From: Rhodobacter sp.
Lineage (GTDB): Bacteria; Pseudomonadota; Alphaproteobacteria; Rhodobacterales; Rhodobacteraceae
Length of the DNA: 64,000 nt
Reading direction: 5' to 3'
Assembly (NCBI GenBank): GCA_020637515.1
Contig: JACKKG010000001.1
Coordinates: 2,758,501 to 2,822,500, forward strand
The notes below the pieces were generated by a model. That model searched no databases, was not told the DNA's origin, and saw nothing but the letters and a program-made list of their open reading frames with translations. Shown here in pieces: positions 1-8,504 of the stretch. Made by a program: the position numbers and the translations under genes. Numbering within the stretch: the first letter of the stretch is position 1; each line of letters starts with the position of its first letter.

Positions 1-1166
<1,166 letters not shown>

Positions 1167-1426
1167 TCGCCCCTCGTTTACCGGATTGTTGACCCTGCGC
1201 GAACAACCTTAGCCACGCGGCGCGCGAAAACGCAATCGCCGAGGCCGAGACAGCGGAATTGGCGCGGTCCAGGAAACGGTCCTTGCATGGATCGGGGACG
1301 TCAACACATTGTTTACATGTTACTTTTTTGGCGGAACTGTGGCAACATTATGGCATCCGACAAGATTTTCGTGACCGTGTGGACTGTAGACTTCTGCGCG
1401 GGGCGACCAGCCAGGAGATGTGACAG

Positions 1427-2311
1427 ATGTTCAATTTCGGTGGATTGCAAAGCTTCGGGAGCGCCTGCAGGACGGTCTTCGAAACCATGGCCGGCGGGCG
1501 CGGCGGCCACGATGCCTGGGGGCGCGACGACGACGACCGCGGCCACAAAGGCGGGCGCGACGGCGACCGCGACGACCGGCACGACGATCACAAGGGCGAT
1601 CACAGCGGGCATGGGGACCAGCATGGGCATGGCGACGATGACAATCATGGCGGTCATTCTGACGGTCACGACGGCCATGATGGCGGCCATGGTGGCGGCC
1701 ATGGTGACGGGCAGGACTGCGGCGACGGCACCTGCAACGGCGCGGCGAACGGCGTGGACATCTCGATCCCCGAGAACGCCCATGTCGCGATCATGGTGAT
1801 CGAGAACGACCCCAGCAACGACACCTATGACGATTACCTGCGGGTTTATGCGGACGATGTGCAGGACCCGTCGAATCTGAACGACTACATCGCCGCCGCC
1901 GAAGAGGAATACGCCGCGCGCGGCAACAGCCTCGATTCGTGCAAGGAGGTGATGAAGGTGGTGGTCGAAAACGACCAGCACCAGGTCATCAAGGTGCTCT
2001 ACAAGGACACGGACGGCACCTTCACCGACCACGACCCCAGCCAGGGCGATCCCTCGGGCAACGGCGGCGCGAACGACGATCAGACGACCGACCACACCGG
2101 CGACGACGATGCCGACGGCGACCGCGACCATGGCGGCCATGACCACGACGAAAAGGGCCACGGCGACAGCGGGCACGGGGACCAGTCGTGCGGCGGGCTG
2201 TTCAAGTTCGGTCGCCACGACACCGAGGACCACGCCGCGCGCGACGATCACAACGACGACGACTCGGGCGACCACGGTCACGGCCACGGGCACCACTTCG
2301 CCTTTTTCTGA
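1427..2311 (+). CDS. His/Asp/Gly-rich acidic low-complexity protein with a central folded region (unknown function)
   Basis: A 294-residue protein starting at ATG 1427, with AGGAG at 1413-1417 as ribosome binding site. Residues about 25-105 are almost only G, H, D, R and N in short irregular repeats (GHGDQHGHGD, GGHSDGHDGHDGG). Residues about 110-205 look like an ordinary folded domain (VDISIPENAHVAIMVIEND; CKEVMKVVVENDQHQVIKVL). The C-terminal 90 residues are again His/Asp-rich and end in HGHGHHFAFF. The short sequences FNFGG at the start and LFKFG near the end resemble each other. No signal peptide or membrane segment is seen. His clusters suggest metal binding and the extreme acidity suggests Ca or Zn buffering, but this is inference. 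A valine-rich frame on the opposite strand is a by-product of the GAC/CAC codons. A terminator follows at 2336. Confidence 0.7.
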   Translation: MFNFGGLQSFGSACRTVFETMAGGRGGHDAWGRDDDDRGHKGGRDGDRDDRHDDHKGDHSGHGDQHGHGDDDNHGGHSDGHDGHDGGHGGGHGDGQDCGDGTCNGAANGVDISIPENAHVAIMVIENDPSNDTYDDYLRVYADDVQDPSNLNDYIAAAEEEYAARGNSLDSCKEVMKVVVENDQHQVIKVLYKDTDGTFTDHDPSQGDPSGNGGANDDQTTDHTGDDDADGDRDHGGHDHDEKGHGDSGHGDQSCGGLFKFGRHDTEDHAARDDHNDDDSGDHGHGHGHHFAFF

Positions 2312-2330
2312 GCCGACGATCCGCGAGTGT

Positions 2331-2789
2331 TCAGGGCCGGGGCAGATTGCCCCGGCTTTTCACATGCCTGAGCACCAGATGGGTCTGCACCTGCGCGATC
2401 CCCTCCAGCCGGAAAAGCGTGCGTTCCATGAAGGCGTTGAAGGCGTCAAGATCGCGGCACAGGACCCGCAGGTGATAGTCCATCGCGCCGGTCGTGGCAT
2501 AGCAATCCAGCACCTCGTCATGGCGCATCACCTCGGCGGTGAACCGTTCGACGATCTCGCGCGAATGGCGCGTCAGGGTCAGATGCAGGATCGCGTGAAA
2601 CCCCAGCCCGGCGCGCGCCGCGTCCAGGTCGGCCCGATAGGCGCGGATGACGCCGGCATCCTCGAGCGCGCGCACGCGCCGCCAGCAGGACGAAGCCGAC
2701 ATCCCCACCCGATCCGCCAGTTCCTGGTTGGACAGCCGGGCATCCTGTTGCAACAGACTCAGCAACTTCCAATCCTGATCTTCCAACAT
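2331..2789 (-). CDS. Lrp/AsnC-family transcriptional regulator
   Basis: 152 residues. The N-terminal AsnC-type winged helix includes LEDQDWKLLSLLQQDARLSN and ELADRVGMSASSCWRRVRAL, with the characteristic SxxxCWRR recognition helix. The C-terminal RAM/ligand domain (about residues 65-145) contains VLDCYATTGAMDYHLRVLC, the usual G-DY-L pattern. Length is typical for the family. It is divergent from the indolepyruvate oxidoreductase gene across 138 bp that hold overlapping palindromes. By the common Lrp/AsnC arrangement it probably senses an amino acid and controls that neighbour and itself. The ligand cannot be read from the sequence. The 3' end of the gene overlaps a terminator hairpin for the convergent gene. 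Confidence 0.93.
   Translation of the reverse strand: MLEDQDWKLLSLLQQDARLSNQELADRVGMSASSCWRRVRALEDAGVIRAYRADLDAARAGLGFHAILHLTLTRHSREIVERFTAEVMRHDEVLDCYATTGAMDYHLRVLCRDLDAFNAFMERTLFRLEGIAQVQTHLVLRHVKSRGNLPRP
2336..2360 (+). terminator. rho-independent terminator of the His/Asp-rich gene
   Basis: A perfect 9-bp stem (GCCGGGGCA with TGCCCCGGC, 2336-2356) with a 3-nt loop is followed by TTTT at 2357-2360. It lies 25 bp after the stop codon of the gene ending at 2311, inside the 3' end of the convergent Lrp gene. Confidence 0.75.
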
Positions 2790-2818
2790 GAGGCGCTCTT
2801 TCGGTCAATCTTTGCCAA

Positions 2819-2835
2819 GTTGGCCAACATGTTGG
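2819..2835. promoter_or_regulatory. overlapping palindromes, candidate Lrp-type operator
   Basis: GTTGGCCAAC (2819-2828) is a perfect 10-bp palindrome and overlaps CCAACATGTTGG (2824-2835), a perfect 12-bp palindrome. Both lie in the 138-bp region between the divergent Lrp-family gene and the indolepyruvate oxidoreductase gene, 30-46 bp from the Lrp start. Position and symmetry suggest the regulator's own site; binding is inferred. Confidence 0.55.
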
Positions 2836-2860
2836 TTCATCCTTTCAAAAACGACAAGAG

Positions 2861-2888
2861 AAAGCGGTGTCTTTGACACCGCTTTTCA
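2861..2888 (+). terminator. terminator-like hairpin in the leader of the indolepyruvate oxidoreductase gene
   Basis: A perfect 11-bp stem (AAAGCGGTGTC with GACACCGCTTT, 2861-2885) with a TTT loop is followed by another T and C. It sits about 40 bp before the ATG at 2928 and after the palindromic operator candidate, so it may attenuate read-through. It could alternatively serve only as a barrier between divergent promoters. Confidence 0.5.
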
Positions 2889-2927
2889 CCCCGGCGGCGC
2901 TATCGTGCGACGAACAGGAGGCCCGCC

Positions 2928-5900
2928 ATGACCGCCCATACCCCCGCCCTCGACGATTACGGCCTGGACGACCGCTATACCCGCCGCACGGGCCGAGTCT
3001 TTCTGACCGGCACGCAGGCGCTGGTGCGGGTGGTTCTGGACCAGGCGCGGCGCGACCACGAGGCGGGGCTGGACACCGCCGGGCTGGTCAGCGGCTATCG
3101 CGGCTCGCCGCTGGGCGGGGTGGACCTGGAGCTGTGGCGCCAGAAGTCCCGCCTGCAGGACGCCCGCGTCACGTTTCTGCCGGCCGTGAACGAGGACCTC
3201 GCCGCGACCGCCATCCTCGGCTCTCAGCAGGTCGAATCCGACCCGGCGGCGCAGGTGCGGGGCGTGTTCGGGCTGTGGTATGGCAAGGGCCCGGGCGTGG
3301 ACCGCGCGGGCGACGCGCTGAAGCACGGCAATGCCTATGGCTCAAGCCCGCATGGCGGCGTGCTGGTGGTGGCGGGTGATGACCACGGCTGCGTCAGTTC
3401 CTCGATGCCGCATCAATCGGACGTGGCGTTCATGGCCTGGTTCATGCCCGTGCTGAACCCCGCCTCGGTGGCCGAGTTCCTGCCGTTCGGCGAATGGGGT
3501 TTCGCCGCGTCGCGCGCAACGGGGCTGTGGGTGGGATTCAAGGCCGTCTCGGACGTCGTCGAAAGCGCGATGTCGGTGGACCTGCCCGCCGACCGCGTGT
3601 TTCGCGCGCCCGACCTGCCCCGCCATGCCGACGGCCTGCACTACCGCTGGCCCGACCTGCCCGGTTTCCAGATCGAGGACCGGATGCAGGCCAAGACCCG
3701 CGCCATCCAGGCCTTTGCCGAGGCCAACCCCATCGACCGCGCCGAATACGCCCTGACGAACGCGCGATTCGGCTTTGTCACCACCGGCAAGGCGCATCTC
3801 GACCTGATCGAGGCCCTGCGGTTGCTGGGTCTCGACCGGGACGCCTGCGCACGGCTGGGGATCGACCTCTACAAGGTCGGCATGGTCTGGCCGCTGGCCC
3901 GCCGCGACGCCCTGCGCTTTGTCGAGGGCAAGGACGAGGTCATGGTGATCGAGGAAAAGCGCGGCATCATCGAGAGCCAGTTGAAGGAGTATTTCTACGA
4001 CTGGGACGGCCAGAAACCGCACCACATGGTCGGCAAGACCGACGAGACCGGGCAGCGACTGGTGCCCTGGACCGGCGAGCTGTCGCCGCGTCTGCTGCTG
4101 CCGCTGATCGCGCGGCGGCTTCACCGGCTGTTCCCCGATCAGGACTTTCCGGCCCGGGCCCGGGCGCTGCTGGCGCAGGCGCCGCGCCTGTTGCAGGTCC
4201 CGGGTGCGACCCGCACGCCGTATTTCTGCTCGGGCTGTCCGCACAACACCTCGACCCGGGTGCCCGAGGGGTCGCGCGCCCTGGCGGGGATCGGGTGCCA
4301 TTTCATGGCCAGTTGGATGAACCGCGAGACGACCTCGCTGATCCAGATGGGGGGCGAAGGGGTGAACCATGCGGCCGCGAGCCGGTTCACCGGGAAACCC
4401 CATGTGTTTCAGAACCTTGGCGAGGGGACGTGGTATCATTCGGGGTCGATGGCGATCCGTCAGGCGATCGCTGCCGGGGCGAATATCACCTACAAGATCC
4501 TGTATAACGACGCGGTGGCGATGACCGGCGGGCAGCCCGTGGACGGGCCAGTGAGCGTGCAGGCGATCGCCGCCGTGTGCCGGGCCGAGGGCGTGCAGCA
4601 CATCGCCCTGGTGTCCGACGCCATCGACAAGTTCCGCCGCGCCGATTTCCCCGCCGGGACCCGTTTCCACGACCGCGCCGAAATGGACGCCGTGCAGCGG
4701 GACCTGCGCGGGGTCGAGGGCGTCTCGGTGCTGATCTACGAACAGACCTGCGCCACCGAAAAACGCCGCCGGCGCAAACGTGGCACCCTGCCGCCGGCGC
4801 CCCGCGTGCCGATCATCAACCCGGCCGTGTGCGAGGGTTGCGGCGATTGCTCGGTCGCGTCGAACTGCCTGTCGGTGGAACCGGTCGAGACCGACCTGGG
4901 CCCCAAGCGGCGCATCAACCTGTCCACCTGCAACAGCGACCTGTCCTGCCTGGACGGGTTCTGCCCCTCGTTCGTCACCGTCGCGGGGGCCGCGCGCCGC
5001 AAACCCGCGCCCGACGCCCGCCCCGACCTGGACGCGGCGCTGGCCAGCCTTCCGCTGCCCGATCTGCCCGCCCGGTCGGTCTGGGATCTGTTGGTCACCG
5101 GCGTCGGCGGCACCGGCGTCGTCACCGTGGGCCAGATCGCCGCGATGGCCGCGCATCTGGAAGGGCGCGGCGTCTCGGTCCTGGATTTCACCGGATTCGC
5201 GCAGAAATTCGGCCCGGTTCTCAGCTATCTGCGAATCGCCGCCCGGCCCGCCGATCTGACGCAGGTGCGCATCGACGCGGCCTCGGCCGATGCGCTGATC
5301 GGCTGCGACATCGTCGTGTCCAGTTCGCCCAAGGCCTCGGCCTGCCTGTCGCCCGCGACCCGCGCGGTGGTGAACCTGGCCGAGATGCCGACCGGCGACA
5401 TCGTGCTCGATCGCGACGCCTCGCTGCGGGTTCCGGACCGGGTCGCGGCGCTCTCGGGCGCGGTCGGCCAACTGGGCACGCTGGACGCCGGCCGCCTGGC
5501 CGAGGGGTTGCTGGGCGACACCGTCTTTGCCAACATGATGATGCTGGGTTTCGCGTGGCAGTCGGGCCTGGTCCCCGTAGGGCTCGACGCCTTGCACCGC
5601 GCGATCGACCTGAACGCGGTCGCGGTCGCGGCGAACCGGCGGGCCTTTGCGCTGGGCAGGCTCGCGGCGGCGGACCCGGCGGTCTTCGCCGAAAAGCCCG
5701 CCCCCGTCGAATCCGCCGACGCGCTGGTCGAACGCCGCGCGGCGGCGCTGACGGCCTATCAGAACGCAGCCCTTGCCACGCGGTTCCGCAATGCCCTGAC
5801 CCCGGTTCTGGGCGACGCCGATCTGACCCGCGCCGCCGCAAACAGCCTGTTCAAACTGATGGCCTACAAGGACGAATACGAGGTCGCGCGCCTGCACCGC

Positions 5901-6323
5901 GATCCCGCCTTTGCCGCGCGGATCGCGCGGGATTTCGGACCCGACGCGCGCCTGACCTACCACTTGGCCCCGCCCCTGCTGCCCGGGCGCGACGGGCGCG
6001 GGCGGCCGCGCAAACGCCGCTTCCCGGGCTGGGCTATGGGACCTGCCTTTGCCCTTCTGTCGCGGATGAAGGGGCTCAGGGGCACGGTTCTGGACCCGTT
6101 CGGGCATACCGCCGAGCGGCGCATGGAACGCGATCTGATCCCCTGGTTCGAGGGGGTCATCGGCCAGGCCGCCACGCTGGCAAGGAGCGACCGGCGCAAC
6201 GACGCGCTGCGCGTGTTGCAGGCGCCAATGGGGATGCGCGGCTTTGGTCCGGTCAAGCGGGCGGCCGTCGAACGGGTCCAGGTCGAGGTGGCGGCGCTGC
6301 TGCGCGATCAGACCCAGGTGTAG
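2928..6323 (+). CDS. indolepyruvate ferredoxin oxidoreductase family protein (fused alpha, ferredoxin-like and gamma parts)
   Basis: 1131 residues, the usual length of the fused alphaproteobacterial enzyme. It oxidatively decarboxylates aryl-2-oxo acids (indolepyruvate, phenylpyruvate) to the aryl-acetyl-CoA using ThDP and Fe-S clusters. Visible parts: a pyruvate-oxidoreductase-like N-terminal domain; CSGCPHNTSTRVPEG near residue 434, followed by GIGCHFMASWM and the ThDP-binding region; a cysteine-rich ferredoxin-like segment near residue 634 (CEGCGDC, CNSDLSCLDGFCPSF); a gamma-type domain beginning near residue 722 (VTGVGGTGVVTVGQIAAM); and the C-terminal extension typical of this family. 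Start ATG 2928 has AGGAGG just upstream. The divergent Lrp-type regulator suggests amino-acid-responsive control, consistent with aromatic amino acid breakdown. The last 16 bp overlap the convergent pentapeptide-repeat gene. Confidence 0.93.
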   Translation: MTAHTPALDDYGLDDRYTRRTGRVFLTGTQALVRVVLDQARRDHEAGLDTAGLVSGYRGSPLGGVDLELWRQKSRLQDARVTFLPAVNEDLAATAILGSQQVESDPAAQVRGVFGLWYGKGPGVDRAGDALKHGNAYGSSPHGGVLVVAGDDHGCVSSSMPHQSDVAFMAWFMPVLNPASVAEFLPFGEWGFAASRATGLWVGFKAVSDVVESAMSVDLPADRVFRAPDLPRHADGLHYRWPDLPGFQIEDRMQAKTRAIQAFAEANPIDRAEYALTNARFGFVTTGKAHLDLIEALRLLGLDRDACARLGIDLYKVGMVWPLARRDALRFVEGKDEVMVIEEKRGIIESQLKEYFYDWDGQKPHHMVGKTDETGQRLVPWTGELSPRLLLPLIARRLHRLFPDQDFPARARALLAQAPRLLQVPGATRTPYFCSGCPHNTSTRVPEGSRALAGIGCHFMASWMNRETTSLIQMGGEGVNHAAASRFTGKPHVFQNLGEGTWYHSGSMAIRQAIAAGANITYKILYNDAVAMTGGQPVDGPVSVQAIAAVCRAEGVQHIALVSDAIDKFRRADFPAGTRFHDRAEMDAVQRDLRGVEGVSVLIYEQTCATEKRRRRKRGTLPPAPRVPIINPAVCEGCGDCSVASNCLSVEPVETDLGPKRRINLSTCNSDLSCLDGFCPSFVTVAGAARRKPAPDARPDLDAALASLPLPDLPARSVWDLLVTGVGGTGVVTVGQIAAMAAHLEGRGVSVLDFTGFAQKFGPVLSYLRIAARPADLTQVRIDAASADALIGCDIVVSSSPKASACLSPATRAVVNLAEMPTGDIVLDRDASLRVPDRVAALSGAVGQLGTLDAGRLAEGLLGDTVFANMMMLGFAWQSGLVPVGLDALHRAIDLNAVAVAANRRAFALGRLAAADPAVFAEKPAPVESADALVERRAAALTAYQNAALATRFRNALTPVLGDADLTRAAANSLFKLMAYKDEYEVARLHRDPAFAARIARDFGPDARLTYHLAPPLLPGRDGRGRPRKRRFPGWAMGPAFALLSRMKGLRGTVLDPFGHTAERRMERDLIPWFEGVIGQAATLARSDRRNDALRVLQAPMGMRGFGPVKRAAVERVQVEVAALLRDQTQV

Positions 6324-6898
6324 CCGAACACCAGCCCGAAATCGCGCGCCGCCAGCGGGTGGTTGCCGCGTCGGGCCCCGCGCAGCCACAGCCGGCCGTG
6401 CACCTGCGTGTCGTCGAACCGCGCCGCGCTGGCAAAGGCGGCGGACTGGGCCCAGAAGCCGCCCAGAAACTCGGACCCGGTGAAATCCACGGCGCCCCCC
6501 TGGACCCGCGCAAAGTCCGCGTTGCCAAAGCAGATGAGGTCGCGGAAATCGCCGGCCGGCAGGAGCGCCGCGTCGAATCGGGCGATGCCGCGGAACTCGG
6601 CGCCCCGGAACGCGGTGGCGTCGTCAAAGCGCGCGCCGTCGAAGCGCGCGTCGTTGACGAACAGCGCGCCCGAAAAATCGGCCCCCGCAAAGTGACAATT
6701 CGAGAACCAGCTCAAACCCTCGAACCGGGCACCGCGTGCGCACACCGGCGCGCGGAATCGGGTGCCCGTGAAATCCGCCCCGCGCAGGGTCAGTCCGCTC
6801 AGGTCCAGGGGTTCGTCCACCGTCAGGCCGCGCAGGTCCTCGGCCTGGCCGTGGACCCAGGGGCGTCCGAGCGCGGCGCGGATCTCGGCGGCCCGCAT
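6308..6898 (-). CDS. pentapeptide-repeat protein
   Basis: 196 residues from ATG 6898, whose A is shared with the TGA of the flavodoxin gene (TGATG overlap); a GTG one codon earlier is possible. From about residue 25 to 170 the sequence follows the five-residue A(D/N)Fxx pattern: LRGADFTGTRF, FAGADFSGALF, FDGARFDDATAF, FGNADF, VDFTGSEF. This predicts a right-handed quadrilateral beta-helix. There is no enzymatic motif and no signal peptide. It is the last gene of the Rieske/flavodoxin operon and is convergent with, and overlaps by 16 bp, the indolepyruvate oxidoreductase gene. Some family members bind gyrase or act as scaffolds; no role can be assigned here. Confidence 0.85.
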   Translation of the reverse strand: MRAAEIRAALGRPWVHGQAEDLRGLTVDEPLDLSGLTLRGADFTGTRFRAPVCARGARFEGLSWFSNCHFAGADFSGALFVNDARFDGARFDDATAFRGAEFRGIARFDAALLPAGDFRDLICFGNADFARVQGGAVDFTGSEFLGGFWAQSAAFASAARFDDTQVHGRLWLRGARRGNHPLAARDFGLVFGYTWV

Positions 6899-7353
6899 CA
6901 CGCCAGCGCCGGTTCGGCCAGCGCGATCACCGCCTCGGCCCAGGGATAGGCCAGATCGTCGGCCATGTCGTCTCCCGAGGCGTCATGCGTGACGCGCGCG
7001 CCCAGCAAGGTCGCGCCGGCGGCCAACATCATCTCTTCCAGGCGTTTGCCGCCGAAATTGAACGTCTCGGGGTATTCGCTGTCGCCCATGCCGAACACCG
7101 CGAACTGCACGCCCGCAAGATCCGGCGCCTGCGCGGCCATCGCCGCGCCGAACGGTTGGGCCGAGGCCGGCAATTCGCCGTCGCCATAGGTCGAGGTGAC
7201 GATCAGATACAGCGTGCCCGTGTCAAACGATGCGGGCGCGAAATCGCACAGGTTGGTCACCGTGACATCGTGGTCGGACAGATGCGCGGCGATGTCCTCG
7301 GCCAGCATTTCGGCATTGCCGGTTTCGGTTCCATAGAGAATGGCGATCTGCAT
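6898..7353 (-). CDS. flavodoxin (short-chain FMN electron carrier)
   Basis: 151 residues. Start MQIAILYGTETGNAEM at 7353 is chosen over a longer open frame because the flavodoxin fold begins there and its ATG overlaps the TGA of the reductase (TGATG). The FMN phosphate loop is GTETGNA. The two isoalloxazine-binding loops are TSTYGDGELP and VFGMGDSEYPETFNFGGK, resembling the flavodoxin domain of P450 reductases and sulfite reductase. It directly follows an adrenodoxin-reductase-type NAD(P)H flavoenzyme and lies in the same operon as a Rieske oxygenase. No ferredoxin gene is present nearby, so this protein is the natural candidate to carry electrons to the oxygenase. That link is inference; the family call is firm. 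Confidence 0.92.
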   Translation of the reverse strand: MQIAILYGTETGNAEMLAEDIAAHLSDHDVTVTNLCDFAPASFDTGTLYLIVTSTYGDGELPASAQPFGAAMAAQAPDLAGVQFAVFGMGDSEYPETFNFGGKRLEEMMLAAGATLLGARVTHDASGDDMADDLAYPWAEAVIALAEPALA

Positions 7354-8504
7354 CAGTGTTCTCCCGTCTGGCGTGCGAGGCGCAGCATCCCCGCAAGATC
7401 TGTCATCTTGGCGCGCACCCGGCCCTCGGGCGCGGCGGCGCGTTCGGCGGCGTCGATGCGCAGCCAACCGGCGTAATCGGTGGCGCCCGCAAGCACCAGG
7501 CCAGGCCGACCCGGTCCCTGCGGCAAGTCGGCGGCGATCCGGGCGGCAATCGTCTGGGCGTCGGCGCGGTTCTCGGGGATCGTGCCGCGCGGGCCACGCC
7601 GCACCCAGCCGACAGCATAGAGTCCCGGCCCCAGCACGCCGTCTTCGGACGGGGCCCAGCCTGGCGCACCATCGAAGCCGATCGCGGTCAGAACCGTGTC
7701 GGCCTCCAGGGAGGTGCCATCGGCAAAGGCGACGCCCTCGACCCGGTCGCTGCCCAGAATGCGCGTCGGAACCAGGCCAAAGCGGAAGGTCAACCGCTTG
7801 CGCGCGCCCTCCGGGGCGTGGCCGTCGATCGCTTGCAGGGCCTCGACGATCTTGCCCTCGCCCGTCAGGTCGCGCACCGCGATCGCACAGCTTTCAAGCC
7901 GGCCGAGTTCCTTCAGCATCACCGGATCGAACTTGGCCGCTTCGGCGCGCGAACGGCCGACGATGGTGATCTCCTCGACCCCGGCGCCCGGGTCCAGCGC
8001 CATGTCCGAACCGTGGAACTCGTCTGGCCGCTTGGCCAGGATCCGCACCAGGTCCACCGCGACATTGCCGTTGCCGATGACCACCACGCGGCGACCGATC
8101 TGCGGAACCGGTTCGCCCGGAAAGCCGTTCCAGGCGCGTGTCACGGCACCCGAACCAAAGACACCGGGCAGGTCCTGCCCCGCGATGCCCAACCCGCGGT
8201 CCTGCGACAGACCGGTCGCCAGAACCACCGCGTCATAGGCATCGCGCAGCGCCTCAAGCGTCACGTCGCGGCCCAGCGTGACATGGCCCGCAAAGCCGAT
8301 ACCCTGGCGTTCGAACAGCCGTTCGAACTGCCGGATGACGCTTTTCGTTCCCTGATGATCCGCCGCCACGCCGTAGCGGATCAGGCCATAAGGCACTGGC
8401 AAGGCATCGAAAATCGTGATTTCGGCATCCGGGCGCGATTTCGCCAGCGCCTGGGCGACATAGCAGCCCGAGGGGCCGGCCCCGATGATCGCGACGCGGG
8501 GCAT
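7353..8504 (-). CDS. adrenodoxin reductase/FprA-type NAD(P)H:ferredoxin/flavodoxin reductase
   Basis: 383 residues, shorter than typical FprA (about 450). Start MPRVAIIGAGPSGCYVAQ at 8504 overlaps the aldehyde dehydrogenase stop (TGATG). The FAD dinucleotide fold GAGPSG is followed by the family signature PVPYGLIRYGVAADHQGTKS. A second Rossmann motif for NAD(P)H is VVIGNGNVAVDLVRILAK near residue 145. The GWVRRGPRGTIPENRADA segment near residue 300 is also conserved in the family. It passes hydride-derived electrons one at a time to a small carrier, here most plausibly the flavodoxin encoded immediately downstream. Together they would form the electron supply of the Rieske oxygenase encoded upstream in the operon. 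Confidence 0.92.
   Translation of the reverse strand: MPRVAIIGAGPSGCYVAQALAKSRPDAEITIFDALPVPYGLIRYGVAADHQGTKSVIRQFERLFERQGIGFAGHVTLGRDVTLEALRDAYDAVVLATGLSQDRGLGIAGQDLPGVFGSGAVTRAWNGFPGEPVPQIGRRVVVIGNGNVAVDLVRILAKRPDEFHGSDMALDPGAGVEEITIVGRSRAEAAKFDPVMLKELGRLESCAIAVRDLTGEGKIVEALQAIDGHAPEGARKRLTFRFGLVPTRILGSDRVEGVAFADGTSLEADTVLTAIGFDGAPGWAPSEDGVLGPGLYAVGWVRRGPRGTIPENRADAQTIAARIAADLPQGPGRPGLVLAGATDYAGWLRIDAAERAAAPEGRVRAKMTDLAGMLRLARQTGEH

Noticed and set aside
1540..1720. Short tandem-like GGCCATGG/GACGAC repeats considered as a CRISPR-like or satellite array
   Set aside because: Units are irregular, have no spacers of constant length, and are explained by the low-complexity coding sequence.
1313..2296. 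Valine-rich 327-residue open frame on the minus strand opposite the His/Asp-rich gene
   Set aside because: Its composition follows directly from GAC and CAC codons read on the other strand (GTC, GTG). It has no domain and no credible start site.
3342..6389. Open frame of 1015 codons antisense to the indolepyruvate oxidoreductase gene
   Set aside because: Long antisense frames are expected in GC-rich coding DNA. The translation is Arg/Gly/Gln-rich with no motif, while the plus strand encodes a complete known enzyme.
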